Part shown: positions 6,504 through 12,786 of the stretch, in pieces
Layout of the letters: every line of letters starts with the position of its first letter
How positions within the stretch are numbered: position 1 is the first letter of the stretch
Origin: Balneolales bacterium
Lineage (GTDB): Bacteria; Bacteroidota; Rhodothermia; Balneolales; Natronogracilivirgulaceae
Direction of reading: 5' to 3'
Assembly: GCA_007127695.1 (NCBI GenBank)
Contig: SKYW01000254.1
Location: forward strand, 1-12,786
DNA length: 12,786 nt
Notes under the pieces: model-generated
Database searches by the model: none
What the model saw: the letters and a program-made list of their open reading frames with translations, nothing else
Told to the model about the DNA's origin: nothing
Program-made: the position numbers and the translations under genes

Positions 6504-6524
6504 GTAACTACACAGTTACAGGAG
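6504..6524 (+). promoter_or_regulatory. Hairpin abutting the mscS ribosome binding site
   Basis: GTAACT-ACAC-AGTTAC (6504-6519) is a perfect 6-bp inverted repeat with a 4-nt loop. The next bases are the Shine-Dalgarno AGGAG (6520-6524), 6 nt before the ATG at 6531. In mRNA the hairpin would abut the ribosome site and could affect initiation; in DNA it could be an operator. A further GTAAC occurs at 6492-6496. Confidence 0.5.
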
Positions 6525-6530
6525 CTTATC

Positions 6531-7364
6531 ATGGAAAATCTGGGAACCATTCAAGAAATCGTTGCCGAGGTGGTGGTGCCGTATGGGCTCCATGTCCTTG
6601 GCGCCATTATCATACTTATCATTGGTTGGCTGATCGCCAACTGGGCGGGCAAGCGTGTCAGAAAGGCTTGTGACAAATCGGAACGTATCGACAATACCCT
6701 GACGCCCATTCTTTCGCAGACGGTGAAAGTCCTCATTCTGATAGCCACGGTGATAGCCGTGCTTAACCGGTTCGGTGTGGAAACCACGAGCCTTGTCGCA
6801 CTTTTGGGTGTGGCCGGACTTGCCGTTGGCCTGGCCTTGCAGGGTACATTGAGCAACTTTTCCGCCGGAGTGATGCTGATGCTTTTCCGCCCGTTCAATG
6901 TCGGCGATGCGGTCAACATCAGCGGGGTTATGGGCGTGGTGGATGAAATCGGCCTGTTTTCCACGCAAATGCATACGTTTGACAATATTTTCATGATCAT
7001 CCCGAACACCAATATTTGGGGTGCCAATATTTCGAACTTTTCGACCAATCCCACTCGCCGGATCGATTTGGTCTTCGGTATCAGCTACACCGATGACATG
7101 AACAAAGCCATGAAGATCATACGGGAAGCTCTGGATGCCGATGAACGAGTCCTCAAGGATCCGGCACCCATGGTGGCTGTTGGAGAGCTTGGTGACAGTT
7201 CCGTCGATATATTTGTGCGGCCGTGGGCAAAAGCCTCCGATCTCTGGCCTACCCGGTTTGCACTCATAAAGGATATCAAAGAGCGATTTGACAAGGAAGG
7301 CATTTCCATTCCGTTCCCGCAGCGGGATGTGCACCTGTTCCAGGAAGAGAAAGCAAAGAAATAG
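6531..7364 (+). CDS. mscS: Small-conductance mechanosensitive channel, MscS family
   Basis: MscS is an inner-membrane heptameric channel that opens under membrane tension and releases solutes on hypo-osmotic shock. The 277 residues match E. coli MscS (286). Three membrane segments are visible at about 20-38, 62-80 and 86-115. The pore helix carries GVAGLAVGLALQGTLSNFSAGV (93-114), followed by the hallmark RPFNVGD (120-126). The beta domain has FSTQMHTFDNIFMIIPN (143-159), with the NANISNFS-type strand at 165-171, and the C-terminal strand reads IPFPQRDVHL (260-269). The short N-terminus and lack of extra helices indicate the minimal MscS type. It has a good ribosome site (AGGAG) next to a hairpin. 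A short-chain dehydrogenase follows after 47 bp and may be co-transcribed. Confidence 0.95.
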   Translation: MENLGTIQEIVAEVVVPYGLHVLGAIIILIIGWLIANWAGKRVRKACDKSERIDNTLTPILSQTVKVLILIATVIAVLNRFGVETTSLVALLGVAGLAVGLALQGTLSNFSAGVMLMLFRPFNVGDAVNISGVMGVVDEIGLFSTQMHTFDNIFMIIPNTNIWGANISNFSTNPTRRIDLVFGISYTDDMNKAMKIIREALDADERVLKDPAPMVAVGELGDSSVDIFVRPWAKASDLWPTRFALIKDIKERFDKEGISIPFPQRDVHLFQEEKAKK

Positions 7365-7411
7365 TTATAACAACAAATACAGTCGTCCATTAGTAAAGTT
7401 TGGCAGTAGCT

Positions 7412-8197
7412 ATGCAGTATTATAACAAGAAAACGGTTCTGGTTTCCGGTGCTTCATCGGGAATCGGGATCGCTTTTTGCAAGGAACTGGCATCATATGG
7501 TGCCAATCTGGTGCTGACCGCCAGAAGAAAAGACCGTCTTGACGCCCTTGCCAGGCAATTGAGAACCAGCTACGACTGTGAGGTAACGGTTATCCCGTGT
7601 GACCTTTCGGATCCGGCTGGACCCGAAGCGCTGGTTCGGGATATTCGCGACAAGGCAATTGCAGTCGATATCGTAATCAACAATGCCGGATTTGGATTTA
7701 ACGGCACTTTTCTGCACGGCTCGCCTGAAAAATACCAGCAGATGATGCAGGTGAACATGGCTTCGCTTGTCATGCTTACGCGTCTCTTGCTGCCCGATAT
7801 GGTACGCAGGGGCAGCGGAGGGATTTTGAATGTCTCATCCATGGCCGGGTTTCTGCCAATCCCCTATTTTGCAGTCTATTCTGCTACCAAGCAATTTGTC
7901 ATCAATATCAGCTGGAGCCTGTGGAAAGAGTTGCAAGGCACCGGAGTCCATGTGAGTGCCCTGTGTCCCGGCCCCGTGGATACAGAGTTCATGGAGGTGG
8001 CCCGGGTGGACAGGAAAAAGGCTGCTTTCCGGGGAACGCAGTCCCCGGAATCGGTGGCATCCCGTGGCCTGAGGGGGCTGGCAGAAAACGCTCCCCTGAA
8101 AGTCTCGCGATCATTTTTACGCATCGCCTATTTGCTCAGCAAGTGGGTGCCTGTGCGTCTCGGACTGATAATCGGTGGTATGGCCATGAAAAAATAG
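7412..8197 (+). CDS. Short-chain dehydrogenase/reductase (SDR)
   Basis: This 261-residue cytosolic oxidoreductase uses NAD(P)(H) on an alcohol or carbonyl substrate that cannot be named from sequence. Classical SDR features are complete: the nucleotide loop GASSGIG (13-19), ARRKDRL (37-43), whose arginines favour NADP(H), the structural NNAG (90-93), catalytic S143 and the YSATK motif with Y156 and K160, then PGPVDTEF (186-193). The tail (LLSKWVPVRLGLIIGGMAMKK) is hydrophobic and could sit on the membrane, as in the SDR group often annotated as DltE/YqjQ-like. A TTG 12 nt upstream (7400) is an alternative start, but the ATG at 7412 places the first strand where homologues have it. There is no Shine-Dalgarno site. 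Confidence 0.92.
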   Translation: MQYYNKKTVLVSGASSGIGIAFCKELASYGANLVLTARRKDRLDALARQLRTSYDCEVTVIPCDLSDPAGPEALVRDIRDKAIAVDIVINNAGFGFNGTFLHGSPEKYQQMMQVNMASLVMLTRLLLPDMVRRGSGGILNVSSMAGFLPIPYFAVYSATKQFVINISWSLWKELQGTGVHVSALCPGPVDTEFMEVARVDRKKAAFRGTQSPESVASRGLRGLAENAPLKVSRSFLRIAYLLSKWVPVRLGLIIGGMAMKK

Positions 8198-8347
8198 GTC
8201 CATATCTGTCCAAAACAGGAAAATAATTTACTCTTGCAGTTTTTTTTATTATTCTTTTAAGCTCAAAAATTTATCAGTTTATGCCTTGAACCTGATCCCG
8301 GTCCGCCAAAAGCAATTACCGGCCAACAGCGGGTTGCCGTGTGACTG

Positions 8348-8376
8348 TTCGGTCATAAGTGCTGTATTATTATAAT
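8348..8376 (+). promoter_or_regulatory. Weak sigma70-like promoter candidate before the DUF349 gene
   Basis: TATAAT (8371-8376) lies 20 bp before the ATG, with TTCGGT (8348-8353) 17 bp upstream as a poor -35 box. The rest of the 198-bp gap after the SDR gene holds a T-run (about 8239-8248) without a proper hairpin, and no gene. Confidence 0.25.
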
Positions 8377-8395
8377 CCGTCTCTCAGTGATATTA

Positions 8396-10534
8396 ATGGA
8401 AAACGAGTACGCTATCGTTACGAATGATGGTCGCATCCTCCAGAAGGACAATGCGATTTTTCAGGGTAAAGAGCTGGCAAATGTGGATCCCGCCGATGCA
8501 CAGGAGGCTCTTCGCTATTTCAACAACCAGTTTTCAGGAATCGAGAAGCATGTAGATACCTATCTTGATTCGATCCGTGACGAGGTTCGCGGACCGGAGC
8601 TTCTTGAAAAGCTGCAGGGACTTCGGGAAGAAGTGATCTCTGTACGGGCTGTTGGCGACTTTGAAACGCTTGTTGCAAAAATTGATGCGGTGATCCGGGA
8701 GTGTGGCGCGGATGATACGGAAATCGTTGTCGAGGAAACAGCGGCGGAAGCAGAGGGTAAGCCTGGGCCGGTGACCGAGCCGGCGGAGCAAGAGGAGGCG
8801 GAGTCGAAATCCGAGCCGGCGGAGCAAGAGGAGGCGGAGTCGAAATCCGAGCCGGCAGAGGATGATACGGTAAAAGAATATCCGGAATCATTGTCCGCAC
8901 TGGTTGAGCTGGCTGACAAAGCCGATGAAATTGTAAAGGGGGGCAACTGGCAGCAGATGCAGTCGGAACTGGATAATATCCGGTTCAAATGGGATCAGAT
9001 TTTGGAGGCGGAACCGGCGCTTGCTTCCGAGGCAGGTTACAGAGAGCTTGGAGATCGCGTCGAAGCCGCCCGGAAAAAAGTGACTGAAAGAAAGGCGGAA
9101 TGGCTCGAAAAGCGTCGGGAGCGCCGCAAGGAAAACCTGGACAAACGTGCGAAGATCATAGATCAGCTACAGGACATCATCGACAGGAAGAGATGGCAGG
9201 CATTCAAGCAGGTCGGTAATCTGTCGAATCGCTGGGAAGACATAAAAGATGTGCCCAAAGAGCCTGAGGCCGAAGAGCAGGAAAAAAAATACGAGGAGTT
9301 GATCCGGGAGTTCAATGACAAGAAGGTAGCCTTTCTGGTCAGGAAAGCACAAAAAGAAGAAGAGAATCTGGTCGGGAAGCTGGCAGTGCTCGACAAGCTC
9401 AACCAGGTCATAACATCGGTCGGACCGGATACGGAGAACTGGGAGCAACGGGACAGGGAAATCGAGGAGCTATCCCGTCAGTGGCGTAAGATCGGCCACG
9501 TCCCGGGTGAACAGTCTGATACCATCTGGGAGCGTTTCAAGTCTGTCCGTGACCAGTACTTCACCAAAAAAATGGAGTACAACAATGAGTTTCGGGCACA
9601 GACCATGAAGAACATTCGCAAGAAAACACGTCTGTGTGAACTTGCGGAAGAACTACTGGAAGAAGAGGATCTGGCTGTCGCCGTCAGGGAGATAAACAAT
9701 CTCCACAAGAAATGGAAGAAAATCGGGCCGATTCCCAAAGAAAAAAATGATGAGCTCTGGGAGAGGTTCAATGAAGCCACAAAGAAGTTTAATGAGCGAA
9801 AGAGTGAAAACCTTGATCTGATACGTGAACAGGAGCAGGAAAACCTGGACGAGAAGGCAGCCCTGTGCGTAAAGGCAGAGGCACTGTCCGGGCGCACCGA
9901 CTGGAGTGAAGCAACGGCGGAGATGGATGCCCTGATGAAGGCATGGAAAGAGGCAGGACCGGTACCGCGGAGAAAAGCAGGAAAGCTTTGGAAACGGTTC
10001 AAAAAAGCGATGGATGCTTTTTATGACGCCCGTAGAAAACACTTCAAAACGGTACGGGATGAGCAAAAAGAGAATTACGAAAAGAAAAAAGAAATTGTGG
10101 CTAAGCTGGTAAAACTCGGCGACCATGAGAACCCGGAAGAGGCTGTGCAGCAGGCCAAACAGATTCAGGAGAAGTTTCGCAGCATTGGTTTTGTTCCCAT
10201 CAAAAAGAAACAGAAGATAGAGAAGGAGTACAAGGAATCCTGCGACCGGATCTACCAGAGGCACCGCGGGTCAGGCAGAAAAGCCGCTCCGGCGCGTGAT
10301 CACCAGGCATCAGCTGACAAATCGCTTCGTGCCGAATACTTCAAGCTCAAAAAAGAATGTGATAATCTTCATGAGGAAATAATGAGGTATCGGGATACGA
10401 AAACATTTATAAATCCCGGTGGAAAAGGAAACGAACTGATTGACGAGATTCAGCAAAAAATTGACGATGCTCAGAAAAAACTGGATAATAAACAGGACAA
10501 GCTGGAAGAGCTTCGACAAAAAATGGAAGATTAA
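8396..10534 (+). CDS. Multi-repeat DUF349 protein
   Basis: This 712-residue, highly charged, almost entirely helical cytosolic protein has unknown function. After an N-terminal domain (1-105) comes an acidic low-complexity linker (about 107-160) and then tandem DUF349-type units. Each unit has a W-x-x-x-G-x-(V/I)-P-x-x-x-x-x-x-x-W-x-x-F core: WEDIKDVP (280-287, degenerate), WRKIGHVP (363-370), WKKIGPIPKEKNDELWERF (440-458), WKEAGPVP (517-524) and FRSIGFVP (594-601). One more degenerate unit may lie at 199-235. The C-terminus (645-712) is a lysine-rich coiled coil. Long DUF349 proteins of this kind are known in Bacteroidota. I chose ATG 8396 over GTG 8387 because MENEY is the more natural start; neither has a Shine-Dalgarno site. 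The REC-MBL gene follows 126 bp on, after a weak terminator. Confidence 0.9.
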   Translation: MENEYAIVTNDGRILQKDNAIFQGKELANVDPADAQEALRYFNNQFSGIEKHVDTYLDSIRDEVRGPELLEKLQGLREEVISVRAVGDFETLVAKIDAVIRECGADDTEIVVEETAAEAEGKPGPVTEPAEQEEAESKSEPAEQEEAESKSEPAEDDTVKEYPESLSALVELADKADEIVKGGNWQQMQSELDNIRFKWDQILEAEPALASEAGYRELGDRVEAARKKVTERKAEWLEKRRERRKENLDKRAKIIDQLQDIIDRKRWQAFKQVGNLSNRWEDIKDVPKEPEAEEQEKKYEELIREFNDKKVAFLVRKAQKEEENLVGKLAVLDKLNQVITSVGPDTENWEQRDREIEELSRQWRKIGHVPGEQSDTIWERFKSVRDQYFTKKMEYNNEFRAQTMKNIRKKTRLCELAEELLEEEDLAVAVREINNLHKKWKKIGPIPKEKNDELWERFNEATKKFNERKSENLDLIREQEQENLDEKAALCVKAEALSGRTDWSEATAEMDALMKAWKEAGPVPRRKAGKLWKRFKKAMDAFYDARRKHFKTVRDEQKENYEKKKEIVAKLVKLGDHENPEEAVQQAKQIQEKFRSIGFVPIKKKQKIEKEYKESCDRIYQRHRGSGRKAAPARDHQASADKSLRAEYFKLKKECDNLHEEIMRYRDTKTFINPGGKGNELIDEIQQKIDDAQKKLDNKQDKLEELRQKMED
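8777..8848 (+). repeat. 36-bp perfect tandem repeat inside the DUF349 gene
   Basis: Two identical 36-bp units encode EPAEQEEAESKS twice (residues 128-151), followed by a truncated third EPAE. The unit is a multiple of three, so copy-number change would lengthen or shorten the acidic linker without a frameshift. Identity at every base indicates a recent duplication. Confidence 0.9.
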
Positions 10535-10553
10535 ACTACAGACGGTGATAATT

Positions 10554-10579
10554 TGCTTGAAAAATAAGCACTTTTTTTT
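10554..10579 (+). terminator. Probable weak terminator after the DUF349 gene
   Basis: TGCTT-GAAAAAT-AAGCA forms a 5-bp stem, followed one base later by eight T (10572-10579). The stem is short and GC-poor, so read-through into the REC-MBL gene is likely. Confidence 0.5.
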
Positions 10580-10660
10580 GGGGGTAATCTCTTATATTGA
10601 TTGCAATATTTTATCAAGTGCAAATTTCTACCCTGACCCAAAAACAAACGGATAGGCTAT

Positions 10661-11908
10661 ATGGCGAAGACTGAAAGGGGAATGAAAATTCTTATGATTG
10701 AAGATGATCTGACGCTTTGCGAACTGGTCGGCTCATTTCTCAGGAAAAAAGGATACAAGTTCTATCAGCATAATACGTTCGAGGGAGCTATTCAAAGTGT
10801 GTACGATATCAGGCCCGACCTGATCATCATGGACCTTCATTTTCCGGATGGCAACGGGCTTCATCTTTGCAAGCAGCTGAAAGAAGATGAAAACTTTGAA
10901 AATCTTCCCATACTGGTTCTGACGGGCCGTGATTATCCGGTCGAGAAAGATATTGCCCTCAAGGCGGGGGTTACGGATTTCTTTCACAAGCCGATGATTT
11001 ACAGCAAGCTTGCCGAAAAGATCGAGGAAGTCCTGGGGGATGCCATTCAGATCTCTTTCTGGGGGGTTCGCGGATCGATCCCGTGTCCGGGCAAGGAATT
11101 CTCGCATTTTGGCGGGAACACAACCTGTGTCCAGATAAAGGTGCCCGCTCAAAAACAGCTGCTGATACTGGATGCCGGTTCGGGAATCCGGAATCTGGGC
11201 AACTTGTTGATCGAAGAAGAGGAGCCGGTTAACGGGCGCATCTTCGTTACACATCCACACTGGGATCATATCCAGGGCTTTCCATTTTTCAAGCCGCTTT
11301 TTTCGGAGCGGAACAAGTTCGATGTGTATATGCCGCAACAGATTACCGGTTCAACCAAGGAAGTTCTGGTGGATCAGGTTTCCTACACCTATTCTCCGAT
11401 CACTTCCCAGATGTTCAAAGCGCATCTGGATTATCATTCGATCAAGCGGGATGGGCAAAATTTTGAAGGTTACAGTGTCCGTTATATTTCTGCCAACCAT
11501 CCGGTCGAAACGGCTATCTACAAATTCGAAATCGGCAGAAAGAAAATTGTTTTCTGTCCGGATAACGAACTCAATACGCTTGAAAACAGCAGCATGAGGG
11601 GCAAAAACCTTCCGTACCTCAAGCAGTTCGACGCTTTCGTGTCAGAAGCGGATGTCCTTATCCACAATGCACAATATGATCTTGAAGAGTACCGGTCCAT
11701 GGAAAACCGGGGTCACTCGGCATGGGAGCTGGTTGTGGAGCGTGCCAAGAAGAATGGGGTGAAGCACCTCGTTCTGACACATTTTGGGCCTGATTTCACG
11801 GATGATGAATTGATGAAAGTGGATGAGAAGGTCAAGAAAATGGCGAAGGATTCCCAGATGCACGCTGAGCTTGCCCGGGAAGGCCACACCATCCACATGT
11901 CCGGATGA
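10661..11908 (+). CDS. Response regulator receiver fused to a metallo-beta-lactamase-fold hydrolase
   Basis: This 415-residue cytosolic protein has two domains. The REC domain (8-127) is complete: acidic pocket E14/D15/D16, phospho-acceptor D58 in IIMDLHFPDGNG, T88 and K110. The MBL domain (130-415) opens with FWGVRGSIPCPG and FGGNTTCV (150-157). It has the zinc motif HPHWDH (H198, H200, D202, H203), a later histidine in SANHP (H280), the bridging aspartate in FCPDNE (D301), GHS (351-353) and LTHFGP (H374). This set matches the RNase Z/PhnP-like phosphodiesterase branch of the MBL fold, so the likely reaction is phosphodiester hydrolysis controlled by phosphorylation; the substrate is unknown. 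No histidine kinase is in the window. The ATG at 10682 (MKILMIEDD) is an alternative start. Confidence 0.93.
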   Translation: MAKTERGMKILMIEDDLTLCELVGSFLRKKGYKFYQHNTFEGAIQSVYDIRPDLIIMDLHFPDGNGLHLCKQLKEDENFENLPILVLTGRDYPVEKDIALKAGVTDFFHKPMIYSKLAEKIEEVLGDAIQISFWGVRGSIPCPGKEFSHFGGNTTCVQIKVPAQKQLLILDAGSGIRNLGNLLIEEEEPVNGRIFVTHPHWDHIQGFPFFKPLFSERNKFDVYMPQQITGSTKEVLVDQVSYTYSPITSQMFKAHLDYHSIKRDGQNFEGYSVRYISANHPVETAIYKFEIGRKKIVFCPDNELNTLENSSMRGKNLPYLKQFDAFVSEADVLIHNAQYDLEEYRSMENRGHSAWELVVERAKKNGVKHLVLTHFGPDFTDDELMKVDEKVKKMAKDSQMHAELAREGHTIHMSG

Positions 11909-11940
11909 AAAAACGGAATGCCCTGCTCAACCAGGGGCAT
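11908..11940 (-). terminator. Probable terminator for the leftward beta-barrel gene
   Basis: An 8-bp stem with one bulged base (ATGCCCTG / CAGGGGCAT, loop CTCAAC, 11918-11940) is followed on the minus strand by a run of six T (the A-run at 11908-11913). It overlaps the REC-MBL stop codon. It has no T-run in the rightward direction. Confidence 0.5.
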
Positions 11941-11965
11941 GTGATCAGGATCAGCAAATAGCCAC

Positions 11966-11993
11966 GCCGGCGCGGGTCATTTCCAGCGCCGGC
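11966..11993. repeat. GC-rich perfect inverted repeat between convergent genes
   Basis: GCCGGCGC, a 12-bp loop, then GCGCCGGC: an 8-bp arm of pure G and C, in the 112-bp gap between the REC-MBL and beta-barrel genes. Neither side has a T-run, so it is not a standard intrinsic terminator. It could stall transcription from both sides or be a REP-like unit. Confidence 0.55.
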
Positions 11994-12020
11994 TGTCGAT
12001 ATGTGGCGGGATTGCCAGGG

Positions 12021-12476
12021 TCAGAAGTAATAGCGGATACCGATACCGCTGTTACCTGTTATGCCGGTTCCGGGAACCAGATCAAGCACAGGGACAATTT
12101 CCAGGAAGAGCTCCAGCGGGTCGTTTTCGAAGTGATAGGCAATTCCGAGCGGAAAACGCACGCCGAATTTGTCCTCATTGTCAAACCGTACCCGTCCACC
12201 CAGACCGAAATAAACCGGAAGATCGCCCTTGGTGACATCAAGAATGTCGAATCGGTAGAAAAGATAGTCCACATGCAGGTGCAGCGAGGAATCGTCAACT
12301 AAATACCATGCCGCCCCGGCACTGAATGCGTTGGAGCTTGAGGTCCATAAAGCGGCACTAACACCGGTCGGGTCACCGATTATCGCGCCCAGCCCCTTGC
12401 TTCCTTGCGTTCCCTGGGCATTCGCTGAAACCGCAATAAAAACGGTGATGATAAGGAGTAATAGAATTTTCTTCAT
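12021..12476 (-). CDS. Small secreted outer-membrane-type beta-barrel protein
   Basis: This 151-residue protein has a clear Sec signal peptide (MKK, hydrophobic 4-17, cleavage after ANA at 20). The mature part is strand-rich with alternating aromatic residues (AGAAWYLV, LHLHVDYLFYRFD, VYFGLGGRVRF, GIAYHFE) and ends in IRYYF; a terminal aromatic is typical of outer-membrane barrels recognised by the BAM machinery. About 130 mature residues would allow a small 8-strand barrel. The opening GLGAIIGDPTGVSAALW resembles DUF3996/BAPKO_0422-type barrel proteins, but I hold that weakly. It converges on the REC-MBL gene with 112 bp between the stops. There is no Shine-Dalgarno site, and a repeat pair lies just upstream of the ATG at 12476. 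Confidence 0.8.
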   Translation of the reverse strand: MKKILLLLIITVFIAVSANAQGTQGSKGLGAIIGDPTGVSAALWTSSSNAFSAGAAWYLVDDSSLHLHVDYLFYRFDILDVTKGDLPVYFGLGGRVRFDNEDKFGVRFPLGIAYHFENDPLELFLEIVPVLDLVPGTGITGNSGIGIRYYF

Positions 12477-12490
12477 AATGGTAGTATTTG

Positions 12491-12525
12491 TTTGATGAGT
12501 TGATTTTCTTTGATAGTTGATTTTC
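12491..12525. repeat. Near-identical 18/17-bp direct repeat upstream of the beta-barrel gene
   Basis: TTTGATGAGTTGATTTTC (12491-12508) is followed directly by TTTGATAGTTGATTTTC (12509-12525), differing by one inserted and one shifted base. It lies 15-49 bp before the ATG of the leftward beta-barrel gene, in its leader. It could bind a dimeric regulator or affect translation, or be simple slippage. Confidence 0.6.
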
Positions 12526-12620
12526 TGGAAGGAGCAATAGTTTGGTAAAGATCTCCAGCCGTATCTGTCGCCGGCTGAAGTGCATGAAACGCGGGGCAGA
12601 AGAACACGTCAAAAGTCTGC

Positions 12621-12652
12621 CAAAAGATACTATATTCCTTTATGCGTGACAA
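12621..12652 (-). promoter_or_regulatory. Bacteroidota-type promoter candidate for the beta-barrel gene
   Basis: On the minus strand TTG (12652-12650), 20 bp, then TATCTTTTG (12629-12621) resembles the -33 TTTG / -7 TAnnTTTG layout with one extra T. Transcription would start near 12615, leaving a leader of about 140 nt that contains the 18/17-bp direct repeat. It is the only site here with both elements at about the right spacing. Confidence 0.4.
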
Positions 12653-12666
12653 TACAGGCAACGAAA

Positions 12667-12749
12667 CCTTGTTGGCAAGGCGGATCAGACATCCTGAAAT
12701 GAGACAGGATCCGACCCCGGGTTTGAAGTTGTCATTGGATTTCGAATCC
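12667..12749. repeat. Cluster of three small perfect inverted repeats
   Basis: CCTTG-TTGG-CAAGG (12667-12680), ATCCTG-8 nt-CAGGAT (12691-12710) and GGATT-TCG-AATCC (12737-12749) lie within 83 bp. Each stem alone is short; their clustering in noncoding sequence suggests a structured RNA, a REP-like unit or an untranslated region of a gene to the right. Confidence 0.35.
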
Positions 12750-12786
12750 TCAGAGTGAAATTCCGGATCTCTGGCGGACTTGAAAC

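Larger units (their letters stand above)
12477..12786. other. 310-bp end region without a supported gene
   Basis: Besides the direct repeat and promoter-like site listed separately, this region holds three small inverted repeats (12667-12680, 12691-12710, 12737-12749). On the minus strand one frame stays open from the right edge (12784) to a TGA at 12473-12475, 103 codons, with that TGA overlapping the beta-barrel ATG. I do not call it a gene: no start lies in the window and the peptide shows no motif. Confidence 0.5.

Noticed and set aside
6516..7334. 272-codon minus-strand open frame opposite mscS
   Set aside because: It is a shadow of the mscS reading frame; the peptide is histidine- and glycine-rich without motifs, while the plus strand encodes an unmistakable channel.
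9653..10264. 203-codon minus-strand open frame rich in Leu and Phe, looking like a membrane protein
   Set aside because: Antisense of lysine/glutamate-rich coiled-coil codons gives Phe/Leu by default; it is a shadow of the DUF349 gene.
12737..12749. TTCGAAT-like stretch resembling a tRNA T-loop
   Set aside because: The flanking bases do not form a 5-bp T-stem around a 7-nt loop, and no anticodon or acceptor arm can be placed upstream.
12642..12758. 38-codon plus-strand open frame starting MRDNTGNETLLARR
   Set aside because: Short, no ribosome site, covers the hairpin cluster and lacks any motif.

Overview
The window looks like an ordinary chromosomal stretch from a member of the Bacteroidota/FCB group. 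A Balneolota or Rhodothermota-like organism is my best guess, but nothing here proves the phylum. Three things point that way: the cluster of a DUF3822-like gene, rsmD and coaD, a layout I associate with Bacteroidota; a long multi-repeat DUF349 protein; and several TAnnTTTG-type promoter matches. Shine-Dalgarno sites are used unevenly. They are clear for dps, mscS and coaD (GTG start) and absent for several others. I see no transposase, integrase, phage gene, CRISPR array, tRNA or rRNA.

Layout. Positions 1-2830 are read leftwards. In transcription order they are a membrane protein with a pseudopilin-like ectodomain, a DUF3822-like protein, rsmD, coaD, and then, after a 199-bp gap, the start of a class I/II aminotransferase cut by the window edge. 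The first three genes are almost contiguous (gaps of 10 and 3 bp). Positions 3056-5618 run rightwards: an M42/M20-like metallopeptidase, a small protein of unknown function, a TPR protein and an RluA-type pseudouridine synthase. The last three are tightly spaced and probably co-transcribed. Then come a stand-alone dps gene with a strong terminator, an MscS channel, a short-chain dehydrogenase, a 712-residue DUF349 protein and a fused response regulator/metallo-beta-lactamase hydrolase. A small outer-membrane-type beta-barrel protein converges from the right. The last 310 bp hold no supported gene but contain direct repeats, a promoter-like site and three small inverted repeats.

How the genes fit together. 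Most are housekeeping functions: CoA synthesis, 16S rRNA methylation, RNA pseudouridylation. A stress-related set (Dps for iron and oxidative stress, MscS for osmotic downshock, SDR redox enzyme) lies in the middle, though without evidence of one operon. The least understood pieces are the pseudopilin-like/DUF3822-like pair upstream of rsmD-coaD, the REC-MBL fusion, the DUF349 repeat protein and the 118-residue protein. I did not find a convincing new multi-gene system. The findings list the best leads with modest scores.
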